A DNA stretch of 7,093 bases, from contig CAITBU010000181.1 of assembly GCA_903890595.1 (NCBI GenBank), forward strand, positions 1-7,093. Direction: 5' to 3'. Each line of letters starts with the position of its first letter. Within the stretch, counting starts at the first letter, position 1. A program made the position numbers and the translations under genes. Under the pieces are notes generated by a model. That model saw only the letters and a list, made by a program, of their open reading frames with translations. It did not search any database and was not told where the DNA came from. The stretch is from an uncultured Holophagaceae bacterium (GTDB lineage: Bacteria; Acidobacteriota; Holophagae; Holophagales; Holophagaceae). This document shows positions 1 through 6,939 of the stretch, in pieces.

Positions 1-375
1 GACCCGGCCTGCCGCCGCTTCCTCCGCCGTCTGGAGGAGGCGAGCCTACCCCTGGCGCGCTGGGCCGCTTTCCGCCTCGCAGACCACCAGGGCAAGGGCC
101 TGGCCCCCGAGACCTGGGAAGGGGACTACCGGGCCATGCTGGCCCGCCTGGAGGCCCTGGCGGCCACAGCGCCGCCCCTGTCCGTCAAAGGCCTGGCCCT
201 GGATGGTGCCGCCCTCATGAAGCTCGCAGGGAAAGGCGGTGGCCCCTGGCTGGGCGACCTCCAGCGCCAGCTCCTGGAAGCCGTCCTGGACGACCCCACC
301 GCCAACACCCCCGAGCGGCTCGCGGCGCTGGTGTTGCAGCTGCTTGCTGGGGGTTCAGTGAGTGATGAAAGGTAA
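1..375 (+). CDS. cca: CCA-adding tRNA nucleotidyltransferase, C-terminal part (5' end outside window)
   Basis: This is the last 124 codons of a gene that begins before the window; frame 1 is open from base 1 to a TAA at 373-375. The visible C-terminus carries the pattern LSVKGLALDGAALMKL, then GGPWLGDLQRQLLEAVLDD and a closing NTPERL. It resembles the C-terminal domain that follows the HD domain in bacterial CCA-adding enzymes and poly(A)-polymerase-like nucleotidyltransferases. In that family the domain helps hold the tRNA acceptor arm while CCA is added to the 3' end in the cytoplasm. The catalytic head (GSxxR and DxD motifs) lies upstream and cannot be checked. The gene converges on sdhB, and the hairpin at 496-533 is its likely terminator. 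The alternative is another nucleotidyltransferase with the same tail. The family call is fairly sure; the exact specificity (CCA, CC or A adding) is not decidable here. Confidence 0.8.
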   Translation, partial: DPACRRFLRRLEEASLPLARWAAFRLADHQGKGLAPETWEGDYRAMLARLEALAATAPPLSVKGLALDGAALMKLAGKGGGPWLGDLQRQLLEAVLDDPTANTPERLAALVLQLLAGGSVSDER

Positions 376-378
376 CCG

Positions 379-465
379 GAGGACTGCCGAGGAGCTGAGG
401 AGCGCGGAGAAAAGCACTGCCTGAAATCAGTTCCCTCCGCTTTCCTCCGCTCCTCCGTCTTCCTC
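379..465. repeat. Imperfect purine/pyrimidine inverted repeat
   Basis: A purine-rich arm (379-412, repeating GAGGA/GCGGAG-like units) faces a pyrimidine-rich arm (432-465, repeating CCTCCGC-like units) across a 19-nt spacer. Comparing one arm with the reverse complement of the other by eye gives about 25 matches in 34 positions, so a transcript could fold into a long imperfect hairpin. The arms are also internally repetitive, with short GGAGG/CCTCC units at roughly 8-9 nt intervals. It lies just after the cca stop codon in a convergent gap, and no reading frame or RNA family is recognisable. It resembles degenerate GCGGAGG-rich intergenic elements that recur in some bacterial genomes. Whether this one is dispersed cannot be seen from a single copy. 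Confidence 0.6.
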
Positions 466-495
466 TGCGTATATAAGCAGTTTCTTTTTACACAC

Positions 496-533
496 CAAAG
501 GAAACGCCCGGCGACTGCCGGGCGTTTCCTTTG
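496..533. terminator. Bidirectional intrinsic terminator between cca and sdhB
   Basis: A perfect 17-bp stem (496-512 paired with 517-533) closes on a GACT loop. The core is CGCCCGGC/GCCGGGCG, flanked by AAAGGAAA on one side and TTTCCTTT on the other. Read on either strand, the GC-rich core is followed by a T-rich run, so it can end cca transcripts on + and sdhCAB transcripts on -. It sits 13 nt beyond the sdhB stop codon, as expected for an operon end. The T-runs are interrupted by CC and form part of the stem, so efficiency is inferred, not certain. Confidence 0.85.
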
Positions 534-546
534 AAAACTGCCTGGC

Positions 547-1335
547 TCAGGCGCCACCACCACCAATGGTGGCGTGACGGAAGGTGAGGCTGGCCTTGAT
601 GAAGTCCCGGTTCATGCGGGCGATATTCTCCATCTTGATGCCCTTGGGGCAGGCCGTCTCGCACTCGCCGTGGTTGGTGCAGGTGCCGAACGCTTCGGCG
701 TCCATCTGGGCGATCATGTCGCGCACCCGGAGGTAGCGCTCGGGCTGGCCCTGGGGCAGGAGGCCCAGGTGGCTGATCTTCGCCGAGACGAAGAGCATGG
801 CGCTGGCGTTGGGGCAGGCCGCCACGCAGGCTCCGCAGCCGATGCAGGAGGCAGCGTCCATGGAGAGGTCGGCGTTCTCCTTGGAGATGGGCAGGGAGTT
901 CGCATCCTGGGGTGAGCCCGCAGGGGCGGTGATGAAGCCGCCCACGGCGATGATGCGATCAAAGGCACTGCGGTCCACCACGAGATCGCGGACCACGGGG
1001 AAGGCCTCGGCGCGCCAGGGCTCCAGGGTGATGCTGTCACCGTCCTTGAAGCTGCGCATGTGCAGCTGGCAGGTGGTGGTGCGCTCCTTGGGTCCGTGGG
1101 GGCGGCCGTTGATGACCATGCTGCACGTGCCGCAGATGCCTTCACGGCAGTCGTGATCGAACTCGACGGGCTCCTCACCCTTGGCGATGAGGCCTTCGTT
1201 CACGACGTCGAGCATCTCCAGGAAGGACATGTCGGGGCTGACGCCATCGGCCTTGTATTCGACGAACTTGCCGTCGCACTTGGCATTCTTCTGGCGCCAG
1301 ACATGGAGGGTGAGGTTCATGGACTTATGGGACAT
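547..1335 (-). CDS. sdhB: Succinate dehydrogenase/fumarate reductase iron-sulfur subunit
   Basis: A 262-residue electron-transfer subunit that carries electrons from the SdhA flavin to the membrane quinone site through three Fe-S clusters. The N-terminal ferredoxin-like domain has C63, C68, C71 and C89 for the [2Fe-2S] cluster (DCREGICGTC, then TTTC). The C-terminal domain has C164-x2-C167-x2-C170-x3-C174-P and C219-x5-C225-x3-C229-P. By family analogy C164, C167, C170 and C229 bind [4Fe-4S], and C174, C219 and C225 bind [3Fe-4S]. All eleven cysteines are present and the length is normal. The ATG at 1335 is chosen because GAGGAG lies 7 nt upstream; a second Met at residue 6 is too far from it. 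It is the last gene of the operon, with 11 nt between the sdhA stop and this start. The direction in vivo (succinate oxidation or fumarate reduction) cannot be read from the sequence. Confidence 0.95.
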   Translation of the reverse strand: MSHKSMNLTLHVWRQKNAKCDGKFVEYKADGVSPDMSFLEMLDVVNEGLIAKGEEPVEFDHDCREGICGTCSMVINGRPHGPKERTTTCQLHMRSFKDGDSITLEPWRAEAFPVVRDLVVDRSAFDRIIAVGGFITAPAGSPQDANSLPISKENADLSMDAASCIGCGACVAACPNASAMLFVSAKISHLGLLPQGQPERYLRVRDMIAQMDAEAFGTCTNHGECETACPKGIKMENIARMNRDFIKASLTFRHATIGGGGA

Positions 1336-1342
1336 TGGTCAG

Positions 1343-1346
1343 CTCC

Positions 1347-1349
<3 letters not shown>
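1343..1349 (-). promoter_or_regulatory. sdhB ribosome binding site overlapping the sdhA stop codon
   Basis: On the minus strand the sdhA stop TGA (1349-1347) runs into GAGGAG (1348-1343), so the stop codon shares two bases with the Shine-Dalgarno sequence of sdhB, 7 nt before its ATG. A ribosome finishing sdhA therefore sits on the sdhB initiation site. This suggests translational coupling and balanced synthesis of the two subunits, which is an inference from the spacing. Confidence 0.75.
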
Positions 1350-3266
<1,917 letters not shown>

Positions 3267-3282
3267 GATGGGCTCCCTGGGA

Positions 3283-3993
3283 TCAGTGAATGCAGCCGGT
3301 GAGGACGGCGATGGGATAGGAGATGTTCACGCCGACCACCAGGAGGGTGAGGCCCGTGGCGAAGTTCCTGCGGAGCCCGTCGTAGCGGGGGTGGGAGAGG
3401 CCCAGGGTCTGGGTGAAGCTCCACACGCCGTGCCACATGTGCAGGCCCAGGCAGAGCTGGGCGATGACGTAGAAGCCGGCCACAGCGGGCACCTTGAAGG
3501 CGCTCACGAAGTTGTCGTAGGCAAAGTACTCGTGGCCCTGGGGCGCCTTGAAGGCGGGGTGCAGCTGGCCTGTGGTCAGGTGCAGCAGATGGTAGACGAT
3601 GAAGACCACCAGGATGAACCCGCTCCAGCGCATGGTCCGGGAGGACCAGGTGGAGGCCACGCTCTGGGTCTCGCGGTAGCCCACGGGGCGGGCGGCCTGG
3701 TTGTCCAGGGTGAGGCTGATGGCGGCCCAGGCGTGCAGGCCGGAAGCGGCCAGCAGCACGCCCCGGAAGATCCAGATGCCGGCGCCGTGGAGCATGCTGT
3801 GCAGGAACTCGGCATACCCGTTGAGCGACTTGGCGCCCATGTAGGCCTGGGTGTTCCCGATCATGTGGACCGTAACGAACCCGAAGAGGACGACCCCCGT
3901 GGCCGCCATGATGACCTTGCGGCCGACCGATGAGGCCAGGAAACCGTGACCGCGAACTTCCGCGCCCGCGATGCTCTGTTCAGCGACAGACAT
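3283..3993 (-). CDS. sdhC: Succinate dehydrogenase/fumarate reductase cytochrome b558 membrane subunit
   Basis: A 236-residue membrane anchor that holds haem b and the quinone site and docks SdhAB on the cytoplasmic face. Five hydrophobic segments are visible at about residues 26-46, 76-96, 123-143, 170-190 and 212-232. The likely axial haem ligands are H43 (VHMIGN), H87 (GLHAW), H135 (YHLLHL) and H185 (GLHMWHG). One falls in each of the first four helices at 44-50 residue spacing, as in di-haem b558 anchors such as B. subtilis SdhC. A single large anchor without SdhD, together with two haems, points to menaquinone as partner (inference). It is the first gene of the operon. The ATG at 3993 has AAGGAG (4008-4003) 7 nt upstream, the best ribosome site of the three genes, and the promoter at 4086-4113 lies behind it. 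No glutamate or aspartate is evident inside the helices. Confidence 0.92.
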   Translation of the reverse strand: MSVAEQSIAGAEVRGHGFLASSVGRKVIMAATGVVLFGFVTVHMIGNTQAYMGAKSLNGYAEFLHSMLHGAGIWIFRGVLLAASGLHAWAAISLTLDNQAARPVGYRETQSVASTWSSRTMRWSGFILVVFIVYHLLHLTTGQLHPAFKAPQGHEYFAYDNFVSAFKVPAVAGFYVIAQLCLGLHMWHGVWSFTQTLGLSHPRYDGLRRNFATGLTLLVVGVNISYPIAVLTGCIH

Positions 3994-4034
3994 GGGTGGA
4001 CTCCTTCATAAAGGCGAGTGGGTGGAACAGGGGT

Positions 4035-4052
4035 CCCGGGGCATGCCCGGGG
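4035..4052 (-). repeat. GC-only direct repeat/hairpin in the sdhC leader
   Basis: The unit CCCGGGG occurs twice (4035-4041 and 4046-4052) separated by CATG. Because CCCGGG is self-complementary, the two copies can also pair as a 6-bp all-GC stem (4035-4040 with 4046-4051) over a 5-nt loop. It would lie in the sdhC 5' leader, 27 nt before the ribosome site, if the promoter at 4086-4113 is used. It could slow decay of the message or modulate translation; neither role is shown. Confidence 0.45.
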
Positions 4053-4085
4053 CCGGTCTCGAAGAGCGGTGGCATATGAGACCTG

Positions 4086-4113
4086 ATTATCGTCCTATGC
4101 CCCCAGATTCCAA
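4086..4113 (-). promoter_or_regulatory. Predicted sigma70-type promoter of sdhCAB
   Basis: Read on the minus strand, TTGGAA (4113-4108; 4 of 6 against TTGACA) is followed after 16 bp by GATAAT (4091-4086; 5 of 6 against TATAAT). This predicts a start near 4079 and a leader of about 85 nt. It is the best-matching promoter pair I see upstream of sdhC. The assignment is by inspection only. Confidence 0.5.
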
Positions 4114-4116
4114 GGG

Positions 4117-4134
4117 CCTGCGTTCGGACGCAGG
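4117..4134. repeat. Inverted repeat next to the sdhC -35 box
   Basis: CCTGCGT (4117-4123) and ACGCAGG (4128-4134) form a perfect 7-bp dyad around TCGG. It begins 3 bp upstream of the proposed sdhC -35 box, a common place for a transcription-factor site. It lies outside the predicted sdhC transcript, so a DNA operator is more likely than an RNA hairpin on that side. The regulator is unknown. Confidence 0.45.
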
Positions 4135-4148
4135 TCACACTCCATCCC

Positions 4149-4171
4149 GGCTTGCAGTCGGGTGGCAAGCC
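4149..4171. repeat. Inverted repeat in the middle of the divergent region
   Basis: GGCTTGC (4149-4155) and GCAAGCC (4165-4171) are perfect 7-bp inverted arms with a 9-nt spacer. The centre-to-centre distance of the arms is 16 bp, about one and a half helical turns. It lies about 40 bp upstream of the sdhC -35 box and about 20 bp upstream of the first hppA promoter candidate, so it could act on either unit. It is a candidate operator only. Confidence 0.4.
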
Positions 4172-4191
4172 CTGACCTTCCATCTGCGACC

Positions 4192-4220
4192 TTGCTGGAA
4201 AGGCTGTCCTGGGGTATGGT
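4192..4220 (+). promoter_or_regulatory. Weak candidate promoter for hppA
   Basis: TTGCTG (4192-4197) and TATGGT (4215-4220) are separated by 17 bp, the ideal spacing. The boxes match consensus only about 3 and 4 of 6. A start near 4227 would leave a leader of about 145 nt containing the palindrome at 4273-4286. A better -35 box (TTGACA, 4232-4237) exists downstream but lacks a -10 box at the right distance, so the true hppA promoter is uncertain. Confidence 0.3.
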
Positions 4221-4225
4221 GAGTG

Positions 4226-4237
4226 TTGACCTTGACA
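4226..4237 (+). repeat. Tandem TTGAC hexamers upstream of hppA
   Basis: TTGACC and TTGACA follow each other directly. The second copy is a perfect -35 hexamer, but the sequence 17 bp downstream (CCTCCA) is not a -10 box; the nearest resemblance, GATAGG at 4261, is 23 bp away. The pair may be an activator-dependent promoter element, a direct-repeat binding site, or chance. Confidence 0.3.
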
Positions 4238-4272
4238 TGATCTTTGGTGGTTTGCCTCCAGATAGGGGGCGT

Positions 4273-4286
4273 TACGCCTAGGCGTA
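4273..4286. promoter_or_regulatory. 14-bp perfect palindrome, candidate operator
   Basis: TACGCCTAGGCGTA is a perfect palindrome with no spacer, centred about 92 bp before the hppA start codon. The lack of a loop argues against an RNA hairpin and for the binding site of a dimeric DNA-binding protein. It would lie between the possible hppA promoter boxes and the gene. I do not recognise the matching regulator. Confidence 0.45.
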
Positions 4287-4371
4287 GAACACCTCGATCC
4301 AGGGGTCCCAATCGGCTCATTCCCGCACCACTGATTCCCCCCAACCCCAATTGCTTTCCTGGAGGAAACCC

Positions 4372-6852
4372 ATGGCGACGATGAAGCGTCTCCTTGACTC
4401 GCTGGCACAGACCAGACTTTTCAAGGGGGCGATGACTGCGTTCATTGCCCTAGCGATGGCCAGCCCGGCTTTTGCCGGTGAGGCCGACCTGAAGATCCCT
4501 GCCCTGCAGGGCAGCTTCCTGGGCATGACGGGCCACAACCTGCTGCTGATCGGGCTGGTCATCTGCCTGCTCGGCGTCGGCTTCGGCCTCGTGCAGTACG
4601 CCCAGATCCGGGACCTCCCGGTGCACAAGTCCATGCTCGAGATCTCAGAGCTGATCTACGAGACCTGCAAGACCTACCTGATCACCCAGATCAAGTTCAT
4701 CTCGCTCCTCTGGGCCTTCATCGCGGTCATCATGATCGCCTACTTCAAGTACCTCTCCCACACGCCCATGGGCTGGGGGCAGGTGGTTGTGGTGCTCATC
4801 TTCTCGATCATCGGCATCCTGGGCTCCGTGGCAGTGGCCTGGTTCGGCATCCGCATCAACACCTTCGCCAACTCCCGCACGGCCTTTGCCAGCCTGGGCG
4901 GCAAGCCCTACCCCACCATGGAGATCCCCCTCAAGGCGGGCATGTCCATCGGCATGCTGCTGATCTCCGTTGAGCTCTTCCTGATGCTCGCCATCCTGCT
5001 CTTCATCCCCGGTGATGCTGCCGGCCCCTGCTTCATCGGCTTCGCCATCGGCGAGTCCCTGGGTGCCGCCGCCCTCCGCATCGCGGGTGGCATCTTCACC
5101 AAGATTGCCGACATCGGCTCCGACCTCATGAAGATCGTCTTCAAGATCAAGGAAGACGATGCTCGCAACCCCGGTGTCATCGCTGACTGCGTCGGCGACA
5201 ACGCAGGTGATTCCGTCGGCCCCACGGCAGACGGCTTCGAGACCTACGGCGTGACGGGCGTTGCCCTGATCACCTTCATCCTGCTGGCCGTCAATCCCCT
5301 GACCGCCGGACCCAAGTACCAGGACATCCAGGTCGCCCTGCTGGTCTGGATCTTCGTCATGCGCGTGGGCATGGTCGTGACCTCTGCGGCCTCCTACTGG
5401 ATCAACGGCCTCTGGTCGAAGGCGAAGTTCGGTGACCTCCTCAAGTTCGACTTCGAGACCCCCCTGACCACCCTGGTCTGGCTGACCTCGATCCTCTCCA
5501 TCGGAATCACCTACGTCCTGTCCTACCTGCTCATCGGGAACCTTCCCGCGGGCCTCTGGTGGAAGCTCTCGTCCATCATCACCTGCGGCACCCTCGCCGG
5601 CGCCCTGATCCCCGAGCTGGTCAAGGCCTTCACCTCCACCAACTCCGGCCATGTGCGGGAAGTGGTCACGGCCTCCAAGGAGGGCGGCGCCTCCCTCAAC
5701 ATCATCTCCGGCCTGGTGGCGGGCTACTTCTCCGCCTACTGGATGGGTCTCACCATCGTGGCCCTCATGGGTGCCGCCTACTACGTCTCCACCTTCGGCC
5801 TCGGCAGCTTCATGGCCGCCCCGGCGATCTTCTCCTTCGGCCTCGTGGCCTTCGGCTTCCTGGGCATGGGTCCCGTCACCATCGCGGTGGACTCCTACGG
5901 CCCCGTGACCGACAACGCCCAGTCCGTCTATGAGCTCTCCACCATCGAAGCCATCCCTGGCATCGAGGCGGAGATCAAGAAGGACTTCGGCTTCACCCCC
6001 GACTTCGAGAACGGCAAGATGTACCTCGAAGAGAACGACGGCGCCGGCAACACCTTCAAGGCCACTGCCAAGCCCGTGCTCATCGGCACTGCGGTCGTGG
6101 GCGCCACCACCCTGATCTTCTCCATCATCCAGCTGCTCAACAGCAAGTTCGGTGAAGTGGTCGCCCTGATCCCTGGCCAGATGCCGGTCCAGCAGGGCCT
6201 CTCCATCATCAACCCCCTGTTCCTGCTCGGCCTCATCACCGGCGGCGCCATCATCTTCTGGTTCTCCGGTGCGGCCTGCCAGGCTGTGGCCACGGGCGCC
6301 TACCGCGCGGTGGAGTTCATCAAGCAGAACATCAACCTCGACTCGGGTGCCACCAAGGCCTCCGTGGAAGACTCCAAGAAGGTCGTGGAGATCTGCACCC
6401 AGTACGCCCAGAAGGGCATGCTCAACATCTTCCTGGCCGTCTTCTTCTCGACGCTGGCCTTTGCCTGCGCCAACCACTACTTCTTCATCGGCTACCTGAT
6501 CTCCATCGCCGTCTTCGGCCTCTACCAGGCCATCTTCATGGCCAACGCTGGTGGCGCCTGGGACAACGCGAAGAAGCTCGTGGAGACGGAACTGAAGGCC
6601 AAGGGCACGGAGCTCCATGACGCCTGCGTCGTGGGCGATACCGTGGGCGACCCCTTCAAGGACACCTCCTCGGTGGCCCTGAACCCCGTCATCAAGTTCA
6701 CCACCCTCTTCGGCCTCCTGGCTGTTGAGCTGGCCATCGAGCTGAATCCGGTCACGGCCCATGTCGCTGCCCTGATCTTCTTCGTCATCTCCATGGTCTT
6801 CGTGTGGCGCTCCTTCTACGGCATGCGCATCCCCACCGCGGCCATCGACTAG
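4372..6852 (+). CDS. hppA: Membrane-bound proton-translocating pyrophosphatase, divergent K+-independent type
   Basis: An 826-residue pump that hydrolyses PPi and exports H+ across the inner membrane, with about 16 hydrophobic segments. A hydrophobic N-terminus ending SPAFA-GEAD (about residue 35) looks like a cleavable signal or first helix. PPi/Mg motifs follow: KIADIGSDL (244-252), EDDARN (261-266), DCVGDNAGDSVG with D272, D276 and D280, then D287; D507 and D514-N515 (VDSYGPVTDNA); GAGNTFK (557-563); AGGAWDNAKK (726-735); and GDTVGDPFKDT (755-765). All the expected acidic residues and lysines appear kept. K563, after GNT, is the lysine that gives K+ independence in this family. Compared with canonical enzymes one residue is missing between DL and EDD, the stretch before GNT is about 19 residues longer, and GPSLN is replaced by SVALN. 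The start is the ATG at 4372, with GGAGG at 4361-4365; an in-frame TTG at 4351 lies before that site and is rejected. H+ rather than Na+ as the pumped ion is inferred. Confidence 0.93.
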   Translation: MATMKRLLDSLAQTRLFKGAMTAFIALAMASPAFAGEADLKIPALQGSFLGMTGHNLLLIGLVICLLGVGFGLVQYAQIRDLPVHKSMLEISELIYETCKTYLITQIKFISLLWAFIAVIMIAYFKYLSHTPMGWGQVVVVLIFSIIGILGSVAVAWFGIRINTFANSRTAFASLGGKPYPTMEIPLKAGMSIGMLLISVELFLMLAILLFIPGDAAGPCFIGFAIGESLGAAALRIAGGIFTKIADIGSDLMKIVFKIKEDDARNPGVIADCVGDNAGDSVGPTADGFETYGVTGVALITFILLAVNPLTAGPKYQDIQVALLVWIFVMRVGMVVTSAASYWINGLWSKAKFGDLLKFDFETPLTTLVWLTSILSIGITYVLSYLLIGNLPAGLWWKLSSIITCGTLAGALIPELVKAFTSTNSGHVREVVTASKEGGASLNIISGLVAGYFSAYWMGLTIVALMGAAYYVSTFGLGSFMAAPAIFSFGLVAFGFLGMGPVTIAVDSYGPVTDNAQSVYELSTIEAIPGIEAEIKKDFGFTPDFENGKMYLEENDGAGNTFKATAKPVLIGTAVVGATTLIFSIIQLLNSKFGEVVALIPGQMPVQQGLSIINPLFLLGLITGGAIIFWFSGAACQAVATGAYRAVEFIKQNINLDSGATKASVEDSKKVVEICTQYAQKGMLNIFLAVFFSTLAFACANHYFFIGYLISIAVFGLYQAIFMANAGGAWDNAKKLVETELKAKGTELHDACVVGDTVGDPFKDTSSVALNPVIKFTTLFGLLAVELAIELNPVTAHVAALIFFVISMVFVWRSFYGMRIPTAAID

Positions 6853-6883
6853 ATCGCGTCGCCGGAACAACTGGTTAAGCACT

Positions 6884-6909
6884 AAGAGGGGCCCTTCGGG
6901 GCCCTTCTT
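6884..6909 (+). terminator. Intrinsic terminator of hppA with UUCG loop
   Basis: AAGAGGGGCCC (6884-6894) pairs with GGGCCCTTCTT (6899-6909) over a TTCG loop closed by C-G, the extra-stable tetraloop. The stem has 11 bp with one G-U pair. It lies 31 nt after the hppA stop. The 3' side ends in the T-rich TTCTTC rather than a clean T-run. It separates hppA from the peptidase gene. Confidence 0.85.
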
Positions 6910-6939
6910 CATGTGCTACCTTGGGTGCCCGAGGTCCTC

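Larger units (their letters stand above)
3994..4371. other. Divergent control region between sdhC and hppA
   Basis: These 378 bp contain no convincing gene. Open frames crossing the region on both strands have no suitable ribosome site and no recognisable protein. The sdhC-proximal side holds the sdhC ribosome site, a GC-rich leader hairpin and a sigma70-like promoter. The middle holds two 7-bp inverted repeats. The hppA-proximal side holds possible promoter boxes, a 14-bp palindrome and a C-rich leader (about 4335-4348) before the hppA ribosome site. Local composition is less GC-biased than in the flanking genes, as is usual for regulatory DNA. Confidence 0.8.

Noticed and set aside
379..465. 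CRISPR array
   Set aside because: The GGAGG/CCTCC units are short, degenerate and without unique spacers of constant length.
470..477. TATATAAG as a promoter -10 box
   Set aside because: It lies between convergent genes with no gene starting nearby on either strand and no matching -35 box.
126..566. 146-codon frame on - opposite cca and the repeat
   Set aside because: It has low-complexity R/S/P-rich composition typical of a shadow frame, and it spans the terminator and the sdhB 3' end.
1318..1335. Second ATG (residue 6) as the true start of sdhB
   Set aside because: It would be 22 nt from the GAGGAG site, whereas the first ATG is 7 nt away.
4351..4371. Upstream in-frame TTG as start of hppA
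   Set aside because: It precedes the GGAGG ribosome site at 4361-4365, which is well placed for the ATG at 4372. Starting at TTG would translate through that site.
3980..4408. 142-codon frame on - across the divergent region, and an 83-codon frame on + at 3971-4222
   Set aside because: They overlap the ends of sdhC and/or hppA, have no ribosome site, and the peptides look like random translation of regulatory DNA.
4645..6912. 755-codon open frame on - opposite hppA
   Set aside because: It is an antisense shadow: very rich in G, D, E and H, with no membrane segments or motifs, and it starts inside the hppA terminator region.
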